Assembly: GCA_015489265.1 (NCBI GenBank) | Contig: WFZY01000253.1 | Coordinates: forward strand, 1 to 12,165 | DNA length: 12,165 nt | Reading direction: 5' to 3' | Source: Flavobacteriaceae bacterium | GTDB lineage: Bacteria; Bacteroidota; Bacteroidia; Flavobacteriales; Flavobacteriaceae | Shown: piece after piece, positions 6,596-12,165 of the stretch | How positions within the stretch are numbered: the first letter of the stretch is position 1 | How the letters are laid out: the number at the start of each line of letters is the position of its first letter | Position numbers and translations under genes: made by a program | Notes under the pieces: generated by a model | Database searches by the model: none | Told to the model about the DNA's origin: nothing | Seen by the model: only the letters and a program-made list of their open reading frames with translations

Positions 6596-6613
6596 AAAAT
6601 CTGCTTACTTTAG
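6582..6613 (+). promoter_or_regulatory. Promoter of the Fe-S membrane protein gene
   Basis: TTTG (6582-6585), a 20-nt spacer and TACTTTAG (6606-6613) match the Bacteroidota -33/-7 pattern with one mismatch. The start codon lies 19 nt downstream. The -33 box is the left end of a perfect palindrome. Confidence 0.5.
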
Positions 6614-6632
6614 GGTCTGAAATATAAGAACT

Positions 6633-7955
6633 ATGATTGGACAAATAATTTTTACGTTATTACTCTTAGCCGGACTCGGCTATTTTATCAATAATATAAA
6701 AAAAGCCATTAGAAATATTAAACTCGGCAAACCGTCTCATCGCGACGACCGCAAAGATGAACGCTTGCGCAATATGTTGCTCAAATCTTTCGGACAACAA
6801 AAAATGTTTAAACGCCCCATACCGGCATTGTTGCACTTAACGGTATATCTGGGTTTTATTATTATCAATATAGAAGTACTCGAAATTGTGATTGACGGCA
6901 TTTTCGGTACGCATCGCGTCTTTGCCCCGATGGGTGCTTTTTACAACTTTTTGATTGGTAGTTTTGAGTTTTTGGCTATTTTGGTCATTGTGGCTGTAGT
7001 AATATTTTGGATTAGAAGAAACGTTTTGAAATTACTACGTTTTAACCAACCGGAAATGAAGGGCTGGCCTAAAAATGATGCCAATATTATTTTATATTTT
7101 GAAATGGTCTTGATGTCGGCATTTTTAACGATGAATGCTGCGGATTACAAACTGCAAACCTTGCATTACGGACATTATTTTTTCAAAGACGGCATAGTCG
7201 GTAGTTTTCCCATAAGTCATTATTTGTATAATATTTTACCGGCTAACCCTGAAACTTTGGTCATGATAGAACGTGGGGCTTGGTGGTTTCATATCATTGG
7301 TATTTTGGTCTTTTTGAATTATCTGTATTTCTCTAAACATTTGCATATATTGTTGGCTTTTCCCAATACCTATTATGCCAAATTGCCCCCGTTGGCCAAA
7401 ATAGAAAATTTGGAAAGCGTCAAAAAAGAAGTCGCTTTGATGATGGACCCCAATGCGGACCCTTATGCCGCCCCTGCCGATGATGCCGAAGAACCGGAAC
7501 GTTTTGGGGCTAAAGATATTTTTGATTTGCAATGGGTTTATTTGCTCAATGCTTATACTTGTACCGAATGTGGACGCTGTACCGATGTGTGTCCGGCTAA
7601 CCAAACCGGTAAAAAGTTATCGCCGCGTAAAATTATGATGGATGTACGGGACCGCGTAGAAGAAGTCGGAAAAAATATCGACAAAAACGGTGAATTCATC
7701 GATGATGGCAAATCCTTATTAGACTACATCAGCAAAGAAGAATTATGGGCTTGCACCACTTGTAATGCTTGCGTGGAAGAATGTCCAGTAGAAAACGACC
7801 CTATGGATATCATTGTTTCGGTCAGACAATATTTGGTCATGGAAGAGTCGGCTGCGCCCAGCGAACTCAATATGATGTTTACCAATATCGAAAATAACGG
7901 CGCCCCTTGGCAGTACAGTCAAATGGATCGTTTAAATTGGGTGGATGAAGATTAG
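6633..7955 (+). CDS. Membrane-anchored double 4Fe-4S protein, HdrE/HdrC-like
   Basis: The 440-residue protein fuses a membrane domain to a cytoplasmic ferredoxin domain. Hydrophobic helices lie at about 3-20, 62-90, 105-127, 152-170 and 214-242. Histidines near or in helices (His68, His220, His236, His238) could ligate b-type haem as in NarI/HdrE-like proteins; this is inference. Two 4Fe-4S motifs follow: Cys310, 313, 316, 320 (CTECGRCTDVCP) and Cys374, 377, 380, 384 (CTTCNACVEECP). The layout implies electron transfer between membrane quinone and a soluble partner. Such proteins normally work with an HdrB-like CCG-domain subunit, often encoded directly downstream. Here the next gene is a converging antitoxin, so the partner is absent from this position. 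Confidence 0.88.
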   Translation: MIGQIIFTLLLLAGLGYFINNIKKAIRNIKLGKPSHRDDRKDERLRNMLLKSFGQQKMFKRPIPALLHLTVYLGFIIINIEVLEIVIDGIFGTHRVFAPMGAFYNFLIGSFEFLAILVIVAVVIFWIRRNVLKLLRFNQPEMKGWPKNDANIILYFEMVLMSAFLTMNAADYKLQTLHYGHYFFKDGIVGSFPISHYLYNILPANPETLVMIERGAWWFHIIGILVFLNYLYFSKHLHILLAFPNTYYAKLPPLAKIENLESVKKEVALMMDPNADPYAAPADDAEEPERFGAKDIFDLQWVYLLNAYTCTECGRCTDVCPANQTGKKLSPRKIMMDVRDRVEEVGKNIDKNGEFIDDGKSLLDYISKEELWACTTCNACVEECPVENDPMDIIVSVRQYLVMEESAAPSELNMMFTNIENNGAPWQYSQMDRLNWVDED

Positions 7956-7968
7956 ATTAGTTTAACTT

Positions 7969-8022
7969 CTTGGGCAATTGACATTTTACTTAACATTTAA
8001 AAATATCAATCACCCAAGGCGT
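7969..8022. terminator. Probable shared terminator hairpin between converging genes
   Basis: CTTGGG (7969-7974) pairs with CCCAAG (8013-8018) and ATTGA (7977-7981) with TCAAT (8006-8010), with a symmetric CA/CA internal loop and a 24-nt terminal loop. A short T-rich run follows at 8022-8030 on the plus strand. The long loop makes it a moderate candidate. It would separate the Fe-S gene from higA. Confidence 0.45.
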
Positions 8023-8025
8023 CTT

Positions 8026-8391
8026 TTATTTCAAAATATATTCTTGAATTAAAACATCAGTGGGAATATGAAGAGAAGTACTTATTTTTCTAATCATTTC
8101 TAAAGTCAATTTTCTCTTTTTATTCAATATTTCGCTTACACGACTCTTAAAACCAACAACTTCAGCAAGGTCTTTCTGTTTCATTCCCATCTGTTCCATT
8201 CGAAATTTTATTGCTTCAATAGGATCAGGCATGTCTATTGGAAATTTTTCGCTTTCATATTTATCAATTAAAATTGAAAGAATTTCCAATTCGTCCCCTT
8301 CTTCGGTTCCTTTTTTAGCATCAAAAATTTGTGCAAGACGTTGAAGTGCTTGCTGATAATCTTTTTCGTTTTTAATTGGCTTAATATTCAT
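8026..8391 (-). CDS. higA: HigA-type antitoxin
   Basis: The 121-residue protein has the HigA (COG5499-type) arrangement. An acidic N-terminal helical part (MNIKPIKNEKDYQQALQRLA, then GDELEILSILIDKYE) contacts the toxin, and a Cro/CI-type helix-turn-helix follows at about 58-112, with KQKDLAEVVGFKSRVSEIL as the DNA-reading core (71-89). It should neutralise HigB and, together with it, repress the operon. It lies 2 nt after the toxin stop, in the toxin-first order usual for higBA, and converges with the Fe-S protein gene. Confidence 0.93.
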   Translation of the reverse strand: MNIKPIKNEKDYQQALQRLAQIFDAKKGTEEGDELEILSILIDKYESEKFPIDMPDPIEAIKFRMEQMGMKQKDLAEVVGFKSRVSEILNKKRKLTLEMIRKISTSLHIPTDVLIQEYILK

Positions 8392-8393
8392 AA

Positions 8394-8687
8394 TTATAAT
8401 TCGTTTGCATCAATTTTATCATATTCTGCATGCGTCCCAACAAAAAGTATCCATGATATTTGAAATTCAAAGTTCATTTTTACAATCAATCTGTAATTAT
8501 TTCCTTTGATATTAAATACTATTTTGTTATCCTTTAAAATACTCGCACTTGGATATTCCGATTTTAAGTCATTGAAATTTTTCCAACGTGCTTTTTCTGC
8601 TTCACGATACCATGATTTTAATGCTTCTTCACTATCAGCGTGTTTTTTCCAAAAATCTCGTAGCGTTTTTCGTGATATAACTCTCAT
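8394..8687 (-). CDS. higB: HigB-type mRNA interferase toxin
   Basis: The 97-residue toxin belongs to the HigB branch of the RelE superfamily, ribosome-dependent endoribonucleases that cut mRNA during translation. Recognisable parts are MRVISRKTLRDFWKKH at the start, the Ala/Trp-rich helix around SWYREAEKARWKNF (25-38), the strand pair NKIVFNIKGNNYRLIVK (54-70) and the conserved tail FVGTHAEYDKID (82-93). The key Arg66 and the His86/Tyr89 region are intact, so it looks functional. An exact TAnnTTTG box ends 8 nt before the start codon, which predicts a nearly leaderless mRNA. The pair is more AT-rich than the neighbouring Fe-S and protease genes and is the clearest accessory element here. Confidence 0.93.
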   Translation of the reverse strand: MRVISRKTLRDFWKKHADSEEALKSWYREAEKARWKNFNDLKSEYPSASILKDNKIVFNIKGNNYRLIVKMNFEFQISWILFVGTHAEYDKIDANEL

Positions 8688-8695
8688 TAATGATG

Positions 8696-8730
8696 CAAAA
8701 ATACAAAAAAGTTCCCAGTTTGGTATTTTT
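8696..8730 (-). promoter_or_regulatory. higBA promoter box and inverted-repeat operator candidate
   Basis: On the minus strand TATTTTTG (8696-8703) is an exact -7 match. AAAAATAC (8697-8704) and GTATTTTT (8723-8730) form a perfect 8-bp inverted repeat with an 18-nt spacer, about 26 bp centre to centre. One arm covers the -7 box, fitting autorepression by HigA. No -33 TTTG was seen. Confidence 0.5.
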
Positions 8731-8757
8731 CTAGTAAATTATTGATTTCACAATTTT

Positions 8758-9579
8758 TTATTTATCAAAAATCACCCCATATTCTTTGGCAATGCGTTTG
8801 GCTTCCGGCGCCCATTTTCGCAGGTTATTCATACGACGCTCATGTGATGGGTGTGTACTGAGAATTTCCGGTGGTTGCTGTCCGCCGAGTTTACTCATTT
8901 TAACCCAAACTTCAGCTGCCGCATCAGGATTGTAACCGGCTATTGCCATGAGTATTTGACCTATTTTATCGGCTTCTGCTTCATGTTTACGACTAAAAGG
9001 TAACATAACACCCAACTGTGAGCCGTAACCGTAAATTGCCATCCATTTTTTTTGATCTTCCGGTTTTGATTTACTGGTTGCCAACATGGTTAAAACGGCC
9101 CCCAGTTGTTGTCCGTAAGCCATACTCATGCGTTCGGCACCATGATTGGCTAAAGCATGGGCAATCTCATGTCCCATAACCGCAGCTATTTCGGCATCAG
9201 TCGTGGTTACTTTGAGCAAACCTGTGTAATAAACAATTTTACCGCCGGGCATACAAAAAGCATTCATCTGCGGATCTTCAACCAAATTAACTTCCCATTG
9301 ATAGCCCTTCAAATCTTGTTCCCAACCATGACGTTTATAATACTTTTCAACAGCTTTAATCAAACGGTTTCCAATACGTTTTATCCGTTCGGATTGATTT
9401 TTATCTTGTGATACTTTGTGTTGTTGCAAAAAACCGTTGTATTGTGCAAACGATGCCGGAAAAATTTGAGAATTCGGCACCATATTAAACTGTTTTCTAC
9501 CGGTCATTTTAACGGTAGTACATGATATTACGCCTGCAAAAAACAGCAAAGCGATAATAATTTTGTTAAATTTATTCAT
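8758..9579 (-). CDS. M48-family zinc metalloprotease lipoprotein (LoiP/BepA-like)
   Basis: The 273-residue protein starts with a lipoprotein signal peptide (VISC, Cys20). The M48 peptidase domain shows NAFCMPGGKIVYYTGLL (106-122), the zinc-binding HEIAH (137-141) and the third-ligand segment RKHEAEADKIG (197-207, Glu200 and Asp204). STHPSHERR (241-249) completes the typical M48C pattern. There is no TPR extension, so it resembles LoiP/YggG rather than full-length BepA. It is expected to act in the periplasm at the outer membrane on misfolded or misassembled envelope proteins. It has its own promoter and a 70-nt gap to higB downstream, so it is probably monocistronic. Confidence 0.93.
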   Translation of the reverse strand: MNKFNKIIIALLFFAGVISCTTVKMTGRKQFNMVPNSQIFPASFAQYNGFLQQHKVSQDKNQSERIKRIGNRLIKAVEKYYKRHGWEQDLKGYQWEVNLVEDPQMNAFCMPGGKIVYYTGLLKVTTTDAEIAAVMGHEIAHALANHGAERMSMAYGQQLGAVLTMLATSKSKPEDQKKWMAIYGYGSQLGVMLPFSRKHEAEADKIGQILMAIAGYNPDAAAEVWVKMSKLGGQQPPEILSTHPSHERRMNNLRKWAPEAKRIAKEYGVIFDK

Positions 9580-9597
9580 TGCATTGTAATTTTATAA

Positions 9598-9632
9598 CAA
9601 AAATAGAAAAAATATTAAAATTCCGCTACAAA
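9598..9632 (-). promoter_or_regulatory. Promoter of the M48 protease gene
   Basis: Minus-strand TATTTTTG (9598-9605) is an exact -7 match; TTTG (9629-9632) lies 23 nt upstream, at the long end of the accepted spacing. The start codon is 18 nt downstream. Confidence 0.5.
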
Positions 9633-9650
9633 TTTATTTATACATTTATT

Positions 9651-9773
9651 ATTTGAAGAAGTGAGGAATTGAGGATTTATTCTGCTTCATAGTTTACTTT
9701 GTTTTTTAATGAATATTTATTGCTTCAAACCATATTAGTGCTTATAATTTGATGAATTGATAAATTGAGAAAT
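9651..9773. repeat. Two clusters of degenerate AATTGA-type repeats
   Basis: ATTTGAAGAAGTGAGG onward (9651-9677) and ATTTGATGAATTGATA onward (9747-9773) each repeat a unit close to AATTGAgg/AATTGATa with an 8-9 nt period. They lie in the gene-free stretch 9580-9807. No hairpin, ORF or RNA gene was recognised in the rest of that stretch, apart from the protease promoter at 9598-9632. Confidence 0.35.
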
Positions 9774-9807
9774 AAAACATCGGGGGGAATTAAGATAATC
9801 GCCATGA

Positions 9808-9963
9808 TTATATGATTCTTGACCCTAATTTATTATTACCCACACAAAACAACATAGAGCCTAAAATTTTTTTTAAGTTCAAAATTTGATTAATCCGGTT
9901 TAAGATTTCTTCAGAATCAAGTTTTGATCGATAGGTTATGTTTTCATACGGTAAGAATTTCAT
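9808..9963 (-). CDS. 51-residue ORF, possibly a truncated gene remnant
   Basis: An ATG-started ORF of 51 codons begins 5 nt after the response-regulator stop, a spacing typical of an operon. Its N-terminus, MKFLPYENITYRSKLDSEEI followed by LNRINQI, looks like real protein: a short MKxLPYEN strand and then a charged helix. From memory it resembles the start of Bacteroidota proteins of about 150-200 residues whose N-termini read MKxLPYE...KL..EEVLxRL; I cannot name the family. The C-terminal part (ILGSMLFCVGNNKLGSRII) is short, and no continuation was found in other frames after the stop at 9808. It may be a truncated remnant or a genuine small protein. Function unknown. Confidence 0.45.
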   Translation of the reverse strand: MKFLPYENITYRSKLDSEEILNRINQILNLKKILGSMLFCVGNNKLGSRII

Positions 9964-9968
9964 TTTTT

Positions 9969-10628
9969 CTACTGCGACTCAGAACTAATCCCAAATCCAA
10001 TACCTTTTTTGGTACGAATTTTACTTTTACCTACTTTTTTTCGAAGATTGTTCATGTGTACATCGAGCGTTCTTTCCCCCACGATGATGTGTCTCCCCCA
10101 AATATGCTCGTAGATTTCGTCACGTGAGAATATTTTGCCCGGATCATTGGCTAACAAAGTCAAAATATCATATTCTATTTTAGTCAAAGAGAGTTCTTCA
10201 CCTTTACGGATAACTTTGCGTTTTTTCGGATTGATGGTAAGGTTGCCGATACGTATTTTTTTACTGCTGTCTTTTTTAAACTTTTTACGGCAATTAAAGA
10301 AAGATAACAACTTGGCTTTGATAAGTTCATTAGACCAATCTTGAATAATAAAATCATCGATACCGTTTTGAAAACATTGTAACAATAAAGTTTCATTTAA
10401 TGGTGTGAACAAATAAACCGGGACTTTTTGAGTTACTTTTTGAAGGCGTAAAGCAGACATATCATCACAAAGTTCTTTGGATTGCCAATCAATAAGAATC
10501 AAATGAATTTTAGTTTCATGATGAAGTTGGTCAAGTGTTAAAAAATCAAAATTATTACCCAGTAATTTTTGAAATTTACCGATGTTTTTTTTTGAAAAAT
10601 TGACCAAAAGAATGTGATATCTTGACAT
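9969..10628 (-). CDS. OmpR/PhoB-type winged-helix response regulator with degenerate receiver
   Basis: The 219-residue protein has a receiver-like domain (about 1-115) and a C-terminal OmpR/PhoB winged helix (about 125-212), the latter with LSLTKIEYDILTLLA (147-161), GKIFSRDEIYEHIW (164-177), the recognition helix RTLDVHMNNLRKKVG (186-200) and the wing IRTKKGIGFGI. In the receiver the phospho-acceptor position survives (LILIDWQ, Asp47) and Thr75 is present. However, the paired acidic residues after strand 1 are replaced (ILLVNFSKKN), and the switch lysine of the usual KP motif is Gln96 (DDFIIQDW). Normal Mg2+-dependent phosphorylation is therefore doubtful. No histidine kinase is adjacent. 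It may be a phosphorylation-independent or orphan regulator; targets unknown. Confidence 0.88.
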   Translation of the reverse strand: MSRYHILLVNFSKKNIGKFQKLLGNNFDFLTLDQLHHETKIHLILIDWQSKELCDDMSALRLQKVTQKVPVYLFTPLNETLLLQCFQNGIDDFIIQDWSNELIKAKLLSFFNCRKKFKKDSSKKIRIGNLTINPKKRKVIRKGEELSLTKIEYDILTLLANDPGKIFSRDEIYEHIWGRHIIVGERTLDVHMNNLRKKVGKSKIRTKKGIGFGISSESQ

Positions 10629-10650
10629 AACGGGTGTTAATATTTCATTT

Positions 10651-10658
10651 CAAAGATA
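10651..10658 (-). promoter_or_regulatory. Predicted -7 box for the response-regulator gene
   Basis: Minus-strand TATCTTTG is an exact TAnnTTTG match, 22 nt before the start codon. The -33 region is only T-rich. The box lies just after the argF-unit terminator, so the regulator is a separate transcription unit. Confidence 0.45.
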
Positions 10659-10672
10659 TAATTATTTTATGA

Positions 10673-10698
10673 ATTAAAAAAGCCGGCGATTGCCGACT
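10673..10698 (-). terminator. Terminator after the argF-wHTH unit
   Basis: On the minus strand AGTCGGC (10692-10698) pairs with GCCGGCT (10681-10687) around AATC, with one U-G wobble, and is followed by TTTTT (10676-10680). On the plus strand the same pair is a C-A mismatch, so it favours minus-strand termination. Confidence 0.8.
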
Positions 10699-10705
10699 TA
10701 TTTTT

Positions 10706-10885
10706 TTATTTTTTAATGTCATAATAACAACGTTTGGGTGAGTAAATCCTCCCTTCCTTTTTGAGTTCTTTAATATATTTACTCACTTCCTTACTTTCTA
10801 AATAAATCATTTTGGCTATGTCACCGGGACGCATAGGTTTACCGGCATGTTCCAAACCTTTAAGAGTTTCTGCTTTGGTATCCAT
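10706..10885 (-). CDS. Small winged-helix DNA-binding protein (59 residues)
   Basis: A 59-codon ORF lies 21 nt after the argF stop and directly before the unit's terminator. It reads as a complete mini winged helix: a first helix (KAETLKGLEHAGK), the turn PMRPGDIAKMIYLESKEV forming the helix-turn-helix (about 17-34), a recognition helix SKYIKELKKEGRI (35-47), and a beta wing ending SPKRCYYDIKK (49-59). I recall similar 60-80 residue proteins with an SPKRC(Y/F)Y tail in Bacteroidota and anaerobes, annotated at most as MarR-like regulators. The single Cys53 is in the wing. Likely a cytoplasmic transcription factor co-transcribed with argF; whether it controls arginine genes is inference. Confidence 0.8.
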   Translation of the reverse strand: MDTKAETLKGLEHAGKPMRPGDIAKMIYLESKEVSKYIKELKKEGRIYSPKRCYYDIKK

Positions 10886-10906
10886 AAATTTAGATTTTTT
10901 TTTTGA

Positions 10907-11908
10907 TTATTTTCCTAAAGTTGCAACCATAACAGCTTTAATCGTATGCAAACGGTTTTCGGCTTCATCAAAAACGATAGAGTTGTCACTTTCAAACACA
11001 TCTTCAGTTACTTCCATGGCACTGATACCAAATTTTTGATAAATGTCTTCCCCGACTTGTGTATCTCTGTTGTGGAATGCCGGCAAGCAGTGCATAAATT
11101 TAGTATTCGGATTACCGGTTTTTGCCATCAAGTCGGCATTGATTTGGTAAGGTAACAATTTACCGATACGATCTTTCCATACCTCTTCTGGCTCACCCAT
11201 GGATACCCAAACATCAGTATATACAAAATCGACCGCTTTGACACCTTCACTCACATTGTCTGTGATAGTAATTTTAGCACCGGTTTTTTGGGCGATTTTC
11301 AGGGCTTTTGCAACCAATTCTTCATCGGGTTGTAAGTCTTTGGGGGCTACCAAACGAACATCCATACCCATTTTGGCACCACCTATCATCAATGAGTTTC
11401 CGAGATTGTTTCGAGCATCACCGAGATAAGCAAAAGCTAGTTTGTGTAAAGGTTTGTCACTGTGTTCTTGCATGGTCAAAAAGTCAGCCAAAATCTGTGT
11501 CGGGTGGTATTCGTTAGTTAAGCCGTTCCAAACCGGTACACCGGCATGTTTTCCGAGTTCTTCAACAATGTCTTGTCCATAACCGCGATATTCAATACCG
11601 TCATACATGCGCCCTAGTACTCGGGCGGTATCTTTCATCGTTTCTTTTTTACCGATATGTGAACCGGTTGGTCCCAAATAAGTTACATTGGCACCTTGAT
11701 CGTGCGCTGCTACTTCAAACGCACAACGTGTACGGGTTGAGGCTTTTTCAAATATCAAAGCAATATTTTTGCCTTTGAGCAGTTGTTGTTCCGTACCGGC
11801 GTATTTGGCTTTTTTCAAGTCAGCGGATAGGTCTAGTAAAAATTTGATTTCATTAGGAGTGAAATCCAGTAATTTTAAAAAATTTTTATTGCGTAAGTTA
11901 AATGCCAT
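10907..11908 (-). CDS. argF: Ornithine carbamoyltransferase
   Basis: The 333-residue enzyme joins carbamoyl phosphate and ornithine to give citrulline and phosphate; the reverse reaction serves the arginine deiminase pathway. The carbamoyl-phosphate site shows STRTR (57-61) and HPTQ (135-138). The ornithine-specific loop is DVWVSMGE (232-239), and the catalytic cysteine lies in HCLP (273-276). The SMG loop and the length match the E. coli ArgF/ArgI type. They argue against the N-acetyl- or N-succinyl-ornithine transcarbamylases that many Bacteroidota use for arginine synthesis. No carbamate kinase or arginine deiminase gene is in the window, so direction of use is open. It is followed by a small winged-helix gene. 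Start ATG at 11908 sits 28 nt after an exact -7 box. Confidence 0.96.
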   Translation of the reverse strand: MAFNLRNKNFLKLLDFTPNEIKFLLDLSADLKKAKYAGTEQQLLKGKNIALIFEKASTRTRCAFEVAAHDQGANVTYLGPTGSHIGKKETMKDTARVLGRMYDGIEYRGYGQDIVEELGKHAGVPVWNGLTNEYHPTQILADFLTMQEHSDKPLHKLAFAYLGDARNNLGNSLMIGGAKMGMDVRLVAPKDLQPDEELVAKALKIAQKTGAKITITDNVSEGVKAVDFVYTDVWVSMGEPEEVWKDRIGKLLPYQINADLMAKTGNPNTKFMHCLPAFHNRDTQVGEDIYQKFGISAMEVTEDVFESDNSIVFDEAENRLHTIKAVMVATLGK

Positions 11909-11936
11909 TTTTAATTATTTTTTTAGGATTTGCCGA

Positions 11937-11944
11937 CAAATTTA
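11937..11944 (-). promoter_or_regulatory. Predicted -7 box for argF
   Basis: Minus-strand TAAATTTG is an exact TAnnTTTG match with 28 nt to the start codon. No convincing -33 TTTG was found. No ArgR-type box was recognised around it. Confidence 0.45.
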
Positions 11945-12165
11945 GTGAATTTTTGTTTATCCTGTTAAAGCTGTTTTTACCGGTCCCTGTTTTTTTCTTT
12001 GGGTTTTAGACTAATGGAGTCAAGTGCCAAATGCTAAGTAGAAAGAAAGTTTGATTGTCGTTTTGAATTTGGTGAAAAATCTTTAAAAAGATATTTAAAT
12101 TATATGCTTCAATATTATCTCAAAACAACAAAAAGCCAAAAAATATACGCCAAAACATATACGAT
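11945..12165. other. Right-hand edge without a complete gene
   Basis: Stops occur often in all frames. The only hint is on the minus strand from the right edge: 16 hydrophobic codons (IVYVLAYIFWLFVVLR) ending in a stop at 12115-12117, which could be the tail of a membrane protein lying beyond the window or mere chance. A short AT hairpin (ATCTTT/AAAGAT near 12080) lies beyond that stop. Confidence 0.25.

Noticed and set aside
7236..7604. Minus-strand ORF of 122 codons within the Fe-S protein gene
   Set aside because: It is antisense to the membrane domain and first ferredoxin motif; composition fits a shadow frame.
9780..9787. Run of six G in otherwise AT-rich DNA
   Set aside because: It is a single short run without a second G tract nearby, so no G-quadruplex or known element can be supported.
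10812..11039. Plus-strand ORF of 75 codons across the wHTH-argF junction
   Set aside because: It is antisense to two well-supported minus-strand genes.
12115..12165. Possible C-terminal tail of a membrane protein at the right edge (minus strand)
   Set aside because: Sixteen hydrophobic codons in AT-rich DNA are not enough to claim a gene; the flank beyond the window is needed.

Overview
The window looks like a stretch of chromosome from a low-GC Bacteroidota bacterium, most likely of the flavobacterial lineage. The evidence is the AT-rich intergenic DNA, the absence of Shine-Dalgarno sequences before most starts, several upstream boxes matching the Bacteroidota -7 consensus TAnnTTTG, lipoproteins of the SCxSKKKYE type, and family-level content (doubled Nmad1/DUF1599 protein, KdsC-UbiA pair, HdrE/HdrC-like membrane Fe-S protein). 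This is inferred from sequence features only. No rRNA, tRNA, CRISPR array or insertion sequence was seen.

Layout. 1-1635 (+): the 3' part of an Nmad1 (DUF1599) protein, an unrecognised lipoprotein and a stand-alone CZB zinc-binding protein ending in a terminator. 1688-3374 (-): a MacB/FtsX-type ABC permease whose stop overlaps the start of an FdtA/WxcM-like cupin. 3479-4318 (+): an OmpA-type peptidoglycan-binding lipoprotein with a hairpin terminator facing the next gene. 4370-4966 (-): an AAG/Mpg-type 3-methyladenine DNA glycosylase with a large imperfect palindromic element in its leader. 5124-6483 (-): a UbiA-family prenyltransferase overlapping a KdsC-like HAD phosphatase. 6633-7955 (+): a membrane protein with two 4Fe-4S clusters, behind a promoter that carries a perfect 14-bp palindrome. 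8026-8687 (-): a HigBA toxin-antitoxin pair. 8758-9579 (-): an M48 metalloprotease lipoprotein. 9580-9807: mostly non-coding DNA with degenerate AATTGA repeats. 9808-10628 (-): a winged-helix response regulator with a degenerate receiver, followed 5 nt later by a 51-codon ORF. 10706-11908 (-): ornithine carbamoyltransferase followed by a 59-residue winged-helix protein and a terminator. 11909-12165: no complete gene seen.

Functionally this is mostly a mosaic of small housekeeping and envelope units: lipid A/KDO-related phosphatase, prenyltransferase, OmpA lipoprotein, M48 protease, ABC permease. One clearly accessory module, higBA, sits between the Fe-S protein and the protease. No large new multi-gene system is evident. 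The better leads are small: two genes under 60 codons (59-aa wHTH; 51-aa probable remnant), the pseudo-receiver regulator, the Fe-S membrane subunit with no HdrB-like partner beside it, and paired palindromes over predicted -33 boxes.
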